From a bacterium (lineage in GTDB: Bacteria; Zhuqueibacterota; QNDG01; JAFGCO01), in NCBI GenBank assembly GCA_016932575.1, contig JAFGCO010000067.1, positions 251,432 to 315,431 on the forward strand: a stretch of DNA of 64,000 bases, given 5' to 3'. Within the stretch, counting starts at the first letter, position 1. Every line of letters starts with the position of its first letter. The position numbers and the translations under genes were made by a program. Below, one piece after another: positions 57,567 through 64,000 of this stretch. Below the pieces are notes generated by a model. That model was not told where the DNA came from. It searched no databases and saw only the letters and a list, made by a program, of their open reading frames with translations.

Positions 57567-59945
57567 ATGAAATCTGCAAAGCACATAAACCAAAAATCGA
57601 ACAGGATTGATTTTGCTGCTCTTATAAGGATAATCACTCTGCTCCCGATTTTAGTGTCCTGTTTTATCTATGCTTTTGAAAAGTCCAGGACCATTGATCC
57701 TGAGTATTTTGCGAATCCCCCAAAAGAATACCGGCAGCATGCGTGGCTTACCTACAACCTGTCGAACTCAACAGAAGAAAGTCTGACAGGCGAAATTCAA
57801 GAGCGGGCCAAAGCCGGCTTAAGCGGCGGGTTTTATCTCGGGATGTGGGGCGGCAACACAAGTGCATGGTCAGAGGCCTATTTAACCGGTTCTGGAATGG
57901 AGCCTTCCGAAAAGGGCATTGAGTTTCTGAGCGATGCCTATTTTAATCTCTATACAAAAGCCATTGAGGCGGGACTCGAATACGGAAATCCGCCCCTGGT
58001 GTTTTATGACGAAGTCGGATATCCCAGCGGCATGGCGGGCGGGCTCCTGTATTCAAAATATCCGGAGCATACGGCAAAAAGCCTCGAAAAAGCTGAAAGG
58101 GATGTGACCGGGCCCTCCCGTTTCGAAATAAAAATCCCGAAAGGCATGACTGTCGGCGCGGTCCGCATGAACCTTGATACCTGGGAACTGGTCGATATCA
58201 GTGATAAAATCAAAAAACAAAGACATCTGAAATGTCAGATCCCCGAAGGACGCTGGAAAGTGATGGCATTTTATCTGGATACCGAAGCCTCCCTGGGGCA
58301 GGGGCGCAAGATCGGTTATGTGGATTATCTGGACGAAGAAGCAGTCCGGACCTATATTGAATTATGCTACCAGGCCCATTATGATCATCTCAGGCCCTAT
58401 TGGGGCCATGTGCTCAGAATCACACATTATGACGAGCCGGCCCTGCATGTGTCCGGGGGACGGGCCTGGACACCCCGATATAATGAAAAATTTGAAGACG
58501 CTTACGGATACAATCCCATGAAATATTATCCCGCCTTGTTCTACGACATCGGCCCTGAAACCGGGGCCGTCCGCAATCTTCTGTGGGGATTTCGCACCCG
58601 GCTGTTCAGCGAATTCTATATCAAACAGCTTGACGACTGGTGCCGCGAGCACGACATCATGCTGAGCGGGCATCTGGATCAGGAAGAAATTGATAATCCG
58701 GTGCCCGTGAACGGTGATTTGATGCTTATGTTCAAGCATCAGCAGGTACCGGCCATCGATGATATCTGGTGGTGGGGACGCAGCAACCGTGCCTATAAAC
58801 TGGTCGCGTCATCCGCGTACAACTGGGACAAACCGTTTTTCATGGCTGAAACCTATGCCGGATACCGGGAGAATATGAGCCCCGAGATCGTATTCAAGGT
58901 GGCTCTGGATCAGGCCGCCATGGGCGCCAATTTTCAGGTCGGCGCTCTCCCGCGTGACAAAACACCTGAAAGTGACCGGATGATCGGGCGCTTATGCTAC
59001 ATGTTGCAGCATGGCCGGCATGTAGCGGATGTGGCCATCCTGTATCCCATTGCCTCGCTTCAGGCGGCTTATCGTTTTGGTCAATGGCAAGACAGTGAAA
59101 ATGCAAAGAGCCATGCTGTAGCGTTTGCCCGGGAGGGCGGCATTGTTCCGCCTGAAACAGATTATATCGACCTGGGCGAACTGATATTCCGGGGATTGCG
59201 TCAGGACTTCACATTTCTGCATCCGGAGGTGCTTCAGGAACGCTGCATAATCGAAGGTAATAAACTGGTACTGAATAATGAAATAAACCGGGTAACCTTT
59301 TCGGCTCTCATCATTCCGGGATGCCGGGTGCTTTCCATCAAAACCGTGCGCCAAATTCAGGCCTTTTTTGATGCAGGAGGAACCGTGATCACCACAAAAA
59401 TCCTGGCCGAAAAATCCGCGGAACGGGGAAAGGATGCCGAGGTGAAACAAATCATGCGGGACGTGTTCGGCCTGCCGGATAACGGTCCCATGAAAGCGGA
59501 ATTTCACAGACGGCTGGACGAATTCATGGTGCACTTCATCAACCGGAATAAAGCAGGCGGCCGGGCTTATTTTTTACCGGATTATACACCTGAAATGATT
59601 CAGGCCATTATGCATGAAATCATTCCGCTGTGGGACGTGACCATCGAAGAGCCCATGTGGCCCTTGAAAACCGGCCGTGCCTACGAGGGATCGCTTACCT
59701 GCATCCATAAAGTCAAGGACGGCCGGCATCTCTATTTCTTTGCCAACTCTTCGGACCATCCGGTCAACACCGAGGTTGTTCTGCGTGATTCTGTAAATTG
59801 TACTCTCTGGAATCCGATGAACGGAAAGATACGCGCGATTGAAGAAATACACGGCCGTCATGAAACCGGCCGACCCACGACCCGGATTCCGCTGAAGCTG
59901 GATCCGGTCAGCGGTGTTTTCTTTGTGCAGGAGGCTCCGGAATAA
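57567..59945 (+). CDS. GH106-like glycoside hydrolase, probable lipoprotein
   Basis: 792 residues. N-terminal hydrophobic stretch ending LPILVSC (Cys32) fits a lipoprotein signal. The start of the catalytic part, NPPKEYRQHAWLTYNLSNSTEESLTGEI followed by AKAGLSGGFYLGMWGG, matches the GH106 alpha-L-rhamnosidase superfamily pattern (short 'PP..YRP..fW.WN..l' in that group), as do YDEVGYPSGMAGG, THYDEPA, and FSEFYIKQLDDWCREHDIMLSGHLDQEE. The Asp/Glu residues in these blocks are candidate active-site residues. It is shorter than typical GH106 enzymes and lacks the FlgD-like tail. Rhamnosidase activity is a guess. Confidence 0.65.
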   Translation: MKSAKHINQKSNRIDFAALIRIITLLPILVSCFIYAFEKSRTIDPEYFANPPKEYRQHAWLTYNLSNSTEESLTGEIQERAKAGLSGGFYLGMWGGNTSAWSEAYLTGSGMEPSEKGIEFLSDAYFNLYTKAIEAGLEYGNPPLVFYDEVGYPSGMAGGLLYSKYPEHTAKSLEKAERDVTGPSRFEIKIPKGMTVGAVRMNLDTWELVDISDKIKKQRHLKCQIPEGRWKVMAFYLDTEASLGQGRKIGYVDYLDEEAVRTYIELCYQAHYDHLRPYWGHVLRITHYDEPALHVSGGRAWTPRYNEKFEDAYGYNPMKYYPALFYDIGPETGAVRNLLWGFRTRLFSEFYIKQLDDWCREHDIMLSGHLDQEEIDNPVPVNGDLMLMFKHQQVPAIDDIWWWGRSNRAYKLVASSAYNWDKPFFMAETYAGYRENMSPEIVFKVALDQAAMGANFQVGALPRDKTPESDRMIGRLCYMLQHGRHVADVAILYPIASLQAAYRFGQWQDSENAKSHAVAFAREGGIVPPETDYIDLGELIFRGLRQDFTFLHPEVLQERCIIEGNKLVLNNEINRVTFSALIIPGCRVLSIKTVRQIQAFFDAGGTVITTKILAEKSAERGKDAEVKQIMRDVFGLPDNGPMKAEFHRRLDEFMVHFINRNKAGGRAYFLPDYTPEMIQAIMHEIIPLWDVTIEEPMWPLKTGRAYEGSLTCIHKVKDGRHLYFFANSSDHPVNTEVVLRDSVNCTLWNPMNGKIRAIEEIHGRHETGRPTTRIPLKLDPVSGVFFVQEAPE

Positions 59946-60331
59946 ACCATCCGGCACCGGAGGATCAGAAGGATAAAAATGGGGTGTTATCTGGAACGGT
60001 CTGCTTTTCTATATTTTCATAGGTTTCCCTGAACCTTAAAAAGCGCACTGATATTTTAAGTGTATGACATAACCATATAAAAATCATGTAACACAACTTC
60101 TGGTTTCTGTGTGAAAATCCCGGATGTCGAGCGAAGCGGATCCCCGGGTGTTTAAACATATATTGTTATTACTGACATTGTACAATATCAGGCAAAATAT
60201 TTGTCTATTATTGGATAATTTTGTATTATTGTCTATATTTAGTAAAATATTGGACAATATTAGGCAAAGATATTGAGGTTGTGTGGTATATAATATTATA
60301 TTAGGCAAATAAATATAGCAAAGGAGGAAAA
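59946..60331. other. Intergenic region marking the switch to AT-rich DNA
   Basis: 386 bases. First half: ordinary base composition ending in a GC-rich hairpin (60119-60148). Second half: very AT-rich, with three copies of ATAT(C/T)AGGCAAA (60185, 60257, 60298), a perfect palindrome AATATTG-GA-CAATATT (60246-60261), and TATAAT near 60287 that can serve as -10 for the next gene. Confidence 0.5.
60119..60148. repeat. REP-like GC-rich hairpin
   Basis: CCCGGAT...ATCCCCGGG pairs with two bulged bases; inside is GCGAAGC, a very stable DNA mini-hairpin sequence. The size (about 30 bases) and place between genes fit repetitive extragenic palindromes. Confidence 0.45.
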
Positions 60332-60853
60332 ATGAATCGATTTAATTTCATTGTTTCTTTTTTAATTATGTTTAGCGATTTTTTGTTTTGCCAGTCTATT
60401 TCAAATAATCAGGATAAATATGAATTAATAATAAATCAAAAAACAGACCATATGGTAATTGATCCAGTTTTTGTACACAATAAGGTAAAAGATGATGTGT
60501 ATGGTTTTGTCCATGCTTGGGAAAAAGCACTATTAAAAAATGGTTTTAATTTGATAACTAGAACAAAAATTAATGCATTATTAGAAGAACGCAAGTTAAA
60601 TATGTCTGGTTTAACAGAAGATGAAAAAATATATAAAATCGGTGAAGTCGTTGGTGCTAATTCAGTGTTGTTTTTTGATTTTGGAATGGAAGGAATTCAA
60701 AACCAGAAATTACTCGAAAAGGTACAATTGATTTCTATAAATGGAGAGATTCTTTTTACAGCAGATTTAATATTTGATGAGAAGGTCAATTTGAATTCAT
60801 TGAGACAACAAATAGTTGCAGAATATATCAATATAATAAAAAGAGAACAGTAA
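60332..60853 (+). CDS. Exported protein with CsgG/LpoB-like fold (tentative)
   Basis: 173 residues. Signal peptide FNFIVSFLIMFSDFLFCQS, with Cys near the end but not a standard lipobox. The mature part has EKALLKNGFNLITRTKINALLEERKLNMSGLTEDEKIYKIGEVVGANSVLFFDF, the order and spacing typical of CsgG/LpoB-type periplasmic domains ('R..l..ll.E..l..sGl......iG...ga..vl'). I cannot name a role. Strong ribosome site AAAGGAGG. Ended by a hairpin at 60876. Strongly AT-rich codons, unlike genes before 59945. Confidence 0.6.
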   Translation: MNRFNFIVSFLIMFSDFLFCQSISNNQDKYELIINQKTDHMVIDPVFVHNKVKDDVYGFVHAWEKALLKNGFNLITRTKINALLEERKLNMSGLTEDEKIYKIGEVVGANSVLFFDFGMEGIQNQKLLEKVQLISINGEILFTADLIFDEKVNLNSLRQQIVAEYINIIKREQ

Positions 60854-60875
60854 TATTATAAAGAATTAAACAAAA

Positions 60876-60903
60876 TAATATTTAGCAAATGCTAATATTT
60901 TTG
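60876..60903 (+). terminator. Terminator after the CsgG-like gene
   Basis: AATATTTAGCA-AA-TGCTAATATT with one bulge, followed by TTTTTG, 23 bases after the stop codon. AT-rich stem, so moderate strength. Confidence 0.55.
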
Positions 60904-60935
60904 CCTATAAATAATTTAACTGAAGGAGGAATAAT

Positions 60936-61013
60936 ATGAAATTTAAAATATGGATACTATTAACAGCATTTTTTTATCTATTCCATTTATTTAGTAATTT
61001 GAATTATCAATAA
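60936..61013 (+). CDS. 25-codon hydrophobic mini-ORF with strong ribosome site
   Basis: ATG 60936 follows GAAGGAGGAATAAT, one of the best ribosome sites in the window. The peptide (MKFKIWILLTAFFYLFHLFS plus five residues) is basic then hydrophobic: either a tiny membrane peptide or a signal peptide whose mature protein has been lost. It ends 16 bases before the next ATG. Confidence 0.5.
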   Translation: MKFKIWILLTAFFYLFHLFSNLNYQ

Positions 61014-61029
61014 AATATTCGGAGGGAAA

Positions 61030-61731
61030 ATGAAGAAGAATCTTATTATTTTATTGTTATTGCTTTTTTCTGCGCCCATATTATCAAATAATAATACGGC
61101 TAATGATTCTTTACATGTTATGGCTAATCATGGTTTCTATTTTTCATTGCAGAAAAATTTTGCGATGTCCTATCAGAGAAAATTAAATAAGCAAAGTGCT
61201 ATTGTCATTGGACTGGACTTGGGGGGAAAGCTCTTTGAAGTTGAAAATTCTGGTAATGAAAAACAGTATTATGATGACGATGAACTGACTAACGAGATAG
61301 AAGCTATGGGAGCGAATAATGATAAAACAATTGAGGCATACCTGGCTTATAAGCGTTTCATCAAACAGACAAAAAATTATTCTATATTTCTAAGCGGGGG
61401 CCCACTATTCAAGTATTACTGGCATAAAGCGGAAGGAGAGGCTACAAGGGAATATTCAGATTATGTTTCTAATTACTATGAATTAACCACAATAGAGTCA
61501 ATCGGAGGGGGGTTTATCTTCAGTTTAGGGATTGAAGTGGATTTGTATAAAAATGTAGGTTTTTATGCTGAATATCAGGGTCGATTTAAATACTTATGGG
61601 ATGAGAGAAAAGATATCGTTGAGAACAACTATTCAAATCGTCAAAGCAGACGTACTGAGCGAAAGACTCCTGGAAATACAAAGGACATTGAGGTTCAAGG
61701 AATAAAAACAGGTATTATAATATCTTTTTAA
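61030..61731 (+). CDS. Outer-membrane beta-barrel-type protein, unknown function
   Basis: 233 residues. Signal peptide KKNLIILLLLLFSAPILS, then alternating strand patterns (FYFSLQKNFAMSYQRKL, YSIFLSGGPLFKYYW, GGFIFSLGIEVDLYKNVGFYAEYQGRF) and a C-terminal Phe (GIKTGIIISF), all usual for small outer-membrane barrels. No named family recognised. GGAGGG precedes ATG closely. AT-rich like its neighbours. Confidence 0.65.
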   Translation: MKKNLIILLLLLFSAPILSNNNTANDSLHVMANHGFYFSLQKNFAMSYQRKLNKQSAIVIGLDLGGKLFEVENSGNEKQYYDDDELTNEIEAMGANNDKTIEAYLAYKRFIKQTKNYSIFLSGGPLFKYYWHKAEGEATREYSDYVSNYYELTTIESIGGGFIFSLGIEVDLYKNVGFYAEYQGRFKYLWDERKDIVENNYSNRQSRRTERKTPGNTKDIEVQGIKTGIIISF

Positions 61732-62018
61732 AACAATACTCTAACAATATAAAGATGTTGTTTCTAAATAACATTTTAATCCAAGGGATTCAAACACGGA
61801 CCTGTTTTTGGAGATCTTAGAGTATGGTGTAAAACAGGCAGTCCTTAAAATTATCGTTTGTGTTTGAACGCCGTGATCAAATCGTTATACTGCGAACTTG
61901 CAGGTTTCCTCTGGGGGCATTATATTTTAAAACTACCAAAAGGAACGTTATGATTACTACCCTTTAGGTGATGTCATATTTAGATCAGATAAACATTAGA
62001 TAACAGAAGGAACGGTAA

Positions 62019-63662
62019 ATGGATGTTAAGCTTTTCAACAAGAGAACCAATGCATTTGGATTGTTAATTGTTTTAATTGGATTTGTTAGTTCAACCAACT
62101 CTTATAGCTCGAGTGGTACCATATATATGAACGATACTTACCAAACCATTCAAGGATTTGGTGCGTCAATTGCTTTTTATGAAAACTGGGTTGTTGCACA
62201 TCCAAATAAAGAAGATATTTACTCAACTGTATTTGACGAGTTGGGTTTAGATATTTTGCGAATTCGCAACAACTATAGATATGAATCATACTTTAATTCT
62301 GACTTTGTTGAAATTGTCGAAAAAGCATATCAGTATGGTGAAAATACTATAAAAGTACTGATGACATCCTGGACACCACCCAAAGAGTTAAAAAGCAATA
62401 ACAGTTTGAATGATGGCGGAACATTGATCAAAAAAAATGGTCAATTTGATTATGAAGGATTTGCGCAATACTGGTTTGATACATTAGCAGCATATGAAAA
62501 ACATGGTATTAAACCGGAATATATTAGTATTCAAAATGAACCCAGTTTTAAAGCCTCGTGGGAAAGCTGTATTTTAAAAGAAAAGGAATCTTCTACATTT
62601 GCGGGCTATAACGAAGCTTTAAAAGCTGTTCATGCTAAATTGCAAACAATGGATAATCCACCAAAACTTTTAGGACCAGAAGTTTTAGGAATTGGATATA
62701 ACCTGTTTACTAAATATATGAATAATCTTGACCTCAACTTATTATATGGATATGCGCATCATCTATATCATGGGGGTGACCATGAAAAGCCGGATACTTT
62801 TATAAATAATATGACAACGATCGCCGATAAATTTTCGGACAAGCCTGTTTTCCAAACCGAGTTTGGCGGTGGGGACCGCGGTGATTGGTTTCAGATTGCG
62901 TGGATCATTCATAATGCCTTGGTGCATGAAAATGTTTCTGCCTATTTGTATTGGGATTTGATCTGGGATAATGGCGGACTTGTTGCGGTTGAATTCCCAT
63001 GGGATAGGAACCGTTGGACAACAGATGATGGTTATATTGTAACAAACAAATTCCACGCTTTTCGTCACTATTCAAAATTTATTCATCCTGGCTGGCTGAG
63101 AGTCAAGACAAATGTAGATGATCAGGGAATCAAATTGTCAGCTTTTAAAAATCAGGCAAATGATTCTTTAACCATTACCATCTTAAATACCAACGTGGGT
63201 ACAAGAGATTTGGAATTAAAATTTGATAACTTTTCCATATCAAATGGAGCGATTGTTCGCACGAGCGAAACAGAGCAAAGTGTATCAGTTGGTTCCTACG
63301 CCGAGAATAGAAGTATTACTTTGTCGCCACGTTCAATTACGTCAATTCTGTTGGAGGGCAATTCAACTTTTGTTGTCGAAAATTCTCCCCAAACCTTGTA
63401 TGACTATGATTTAAAGCCCAACTACCCAAATCCATTTAATGCAAATACATCAATCAAAATTGATTTGCCTCAAGATACATATTTTGCCGTTTCTGTTTTT
63501 GATACAAGGGGTAAAAAGGTTCATGACATTTTTAACGGTTCAAAGAACGCAGGATCACATACTTTTACGTGGGAAACGAAAAATATAGCATCAGGAATAT
63601 ATCTTATTAAACTTTCTTCAAAAAAATATACTGAAACTATAAAATGTACTTTGCTAAAATAA
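62019..63662 (+). CDS. Secreted GH30-family xylanase-like enzyme with sorting tail
   Basis: 547 residues. Signal segment at about 12-30. GH30 barrel start TYQTIQGFGASIAFYENWV, acid/base E174 in SIQNEPSF, nucleophile E281 in FQTEFGGG, plus TSWTPPKELKSN and SAYLYWDLIWDN. The form is nearest to GH30 glucuronoxylan xylanohydrolases (subfamily 8 type), which cut xylan near glucuronic acid side groups; subfamily is an inference. A beta-sandwich side domain (about 365-455) and the tail NYPNPFNANTSI ending KCTLLK follow. The latter matches the tails of the 4-27 kb proteins, so despite the AT-rich codons this gene fits the host secretion route. AAGGA precedes ATG. Confidence 0.88.
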   Translation: MDVKLFNKRTNAFGLLIVLIGFVSSTNSYSSSGTIYMNDTYQTIQGFGASIAFYENWVVAHPNKEDIYSTVFDELGLDILRIRNNYRYESYFNSDFVEIVEKAYQYGENTIKVLMTSWTPPKELKSNNSLNDGGTLIKKNGQFDYEGFAQYWFDTLAAYEKHGIKPEYISIQNEPSFKASWESCILKEKESSTFAGYNEALKAVHAKLQTMDNPPKLLGPEVLGIGYNLFTKYMNNLDLNLLYGYAHHLYHGGDHEKPDTFINNMTTIADKFSDKPVFQTEFGGGDRGDWFQIAWIIHNALVHENVSAYLYWDLIWDNGGLVAVEFPWDRNRWTTDDGYIVTNKFHAFRHYSKFIHPGWLRVKTNVDDQGIKLSAFKNQANDSLTITILNTNVGTRDLELKFDNFSISNGAIVRTSETEQSVSVGSYAENRSITLSPRSITSILLEGNSTFVVENSPQTLYDYDLKPNYPNPFNANTSIKIDLPQDTYFAVSVFDTRGKKVHDIFNGSKNAGSHTFTWETKNIASGIYLIKLSSKKYTETIKCTLLK

Positions 63663-63681
63663 GTAGTATATCAAGCAAATG

Positions 63682-63758
63682 CACCCGACGCGGAACCGCA
63701 TCCTTTTATAAGTCAGTCTCTCGCATGGCAGTACCCATCACGATGGCACCGCGCGGGT
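63682..63758. repeat. GC-rich imperfect palindrome between AT-rich genes
   Basis: Left arm 63683-63702 (ACCCG-a-CGCGG-aa-CC-gc-ATC) pairs with right arm 63742-63758 (GAT-GG-ca-CCGCG-CGGGT), leaving bulged bases and a loop of about 39 bases. GC-rich in a strongly AT-rich setting. The bulged long hairpin recalls integron attC sites, but no GTTRRRY/RYYYAAC pair fits well, so I call it only a repeat-like palindrome. Confidence 0.45.
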
Positions 63759-63815
63759 TTAGGGGTTATGTGCCAGACAGCTATCATTCAATTTTAAATC
63801 GGGTTAACATAAGTG

Positions 63816-64000
63816 ATGAATTTTTTAAAAAGAAAATTAAATCCCGCGTGTTATCAAGGAATAAGAAATAATTCCCAGCATTTCGAGGGCTGGTATTTCA
63901 AAGTAGTTGATAAAGATCAGCAAAATTTATATGCCATTATACCAGGTGTTTTCATTGATAAAAATAAAACTAATAGTCACTCATTCATACAAATATTTAA
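63816..64000 (+). CDS. Tocopherol cyclase-family protein (N-terminus, cut by window edge)
   Basis: ATG 63816 opens a frame of 61 codons to the edge: KRKLNPACYQGIRNNSQHFEGWYFKVVDKDQQNL, then AIIPGVF and SFIQIF. The blocks 'NP..YQG', 'FEGWYFK' and 'IPGI/V' are the start of the tocopherol-cyclase-like family (Pfam name from memory), whose bacterial members have unknown function. Weak ribosome site. AT-rich. Confidence 0.7.
   Translation, partial: MNFLKRKLNPACYQGIRNNSQHFEGWYFKVVDKDQQNLYAIIPGVFIDKNKTNSHSFIQIF

Noticed and set aside
61732-62018. attC-like site before the GH30 gene
   Set aside because: CTAACAA and GTTATGA are present but too far apart and do not form a long matched hairpin.
63644-63871. 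75-codon plus ORF after the GH30 gene
   Set aside because: It crosses the GC-rich palindrome, and its last part lies in another frame of the tocopherol-cyclase-like gene; no coding signs.

Overview
The window (about 64 kb) reads as a piece of a chromosome from a Gram-negative member of the FCB-type bacteria, for example candidate phylum KSB1, Marinimicrobia, Calditrichota or a relative. The exact phylum cannot be fixed from the sequence alone. The reasons are: several secreted proteins end in the same FlgD/Por-secretion-like tail (a 'YPNPFN' block, then a short beta domain ending in 'G(I/V)Y..., K/R-rich end'); there is an OmpP1/FadL porin; SPOR, LytR_C and MltD envelope proteins are present; and core genes look like those of uncultured FCB lineages.

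Layout. 1-3.6 kb (minus): partial PfkB kinase, then argS, rsfS and a LytR_C membrane protein. 3.7-8.6 kb: a small outer-membrane-type protein, a CARDB adhesin-like secreted protein and a divergent FadL porin. 8.6-24.2 kb (minus): a 15.5 kb block of four large secreted proteins (cohesin-like protein, beta-helix/InlB-repeat protein, SGNH esterase with dockerin and cohesin-like domains, giant SGNH esterase with many Ig-like domains), all with the same C-terminal tail. 24.8-33.7 kb (minus): secreted M1 aminopeptidase, RNase R, and a signalling set of two histidine kinases and a Rcp1-type response regulator. 34.2-37.8 kb (plus): inositol monophosphatase-family protein and a secreted GH3 enzyme of beta-xylosidase type, whose stop codon abuts a truncated ECF sigma-factor gene. 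38-41.8 kb (minus): tiny membrane protein, FemAB-like transferase, membrane SGNH protein, small ORF and AEC transporter. 41.9-59.9 kb (plus): SPOR lipoprotein, yebC-ruvCAB-queA, ispDF, gltX, lytic transglycosylase, polA, tRNA-Leu (minus), smpB-tyrS, GNAT/YoaP protein, hemolysin-III protein and a GH106-like glycosidase lipoprotein. 60-64 kb (plus): a visibly AT-rich accessory island with two small envelope proteins, a 25-codon ORF, a GH30 xylanase-like enzyme with the secretion tail, and the start of a tocopherol-cyclase-family gene.

Biologically the window mixes housekeeping (translation, DNA repair and replication, isoprenoid synthesis, queuosine) with plant/algal-polysaccharide degradation: GH3 xylosidase, GH30 glucuronoxylanase-like enzyme, GH106-like glycosidase and two SGNH esterases. 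Several of the secreted enzymes and adhesins carry a common tail that probably directs them to the cell surface. The most unusual features are the cohesin/dockerin-bearing secreted cluster, the sigma-factor gene truncated at the GH3 boundary, a terminator hairpin in the gltX leader with no obvious promoter after it, and the AT-rich island with iterated motifs and a GC-rich palindrome between genes. I found no CRISPR array, rRNA, transposase or prophage gene.
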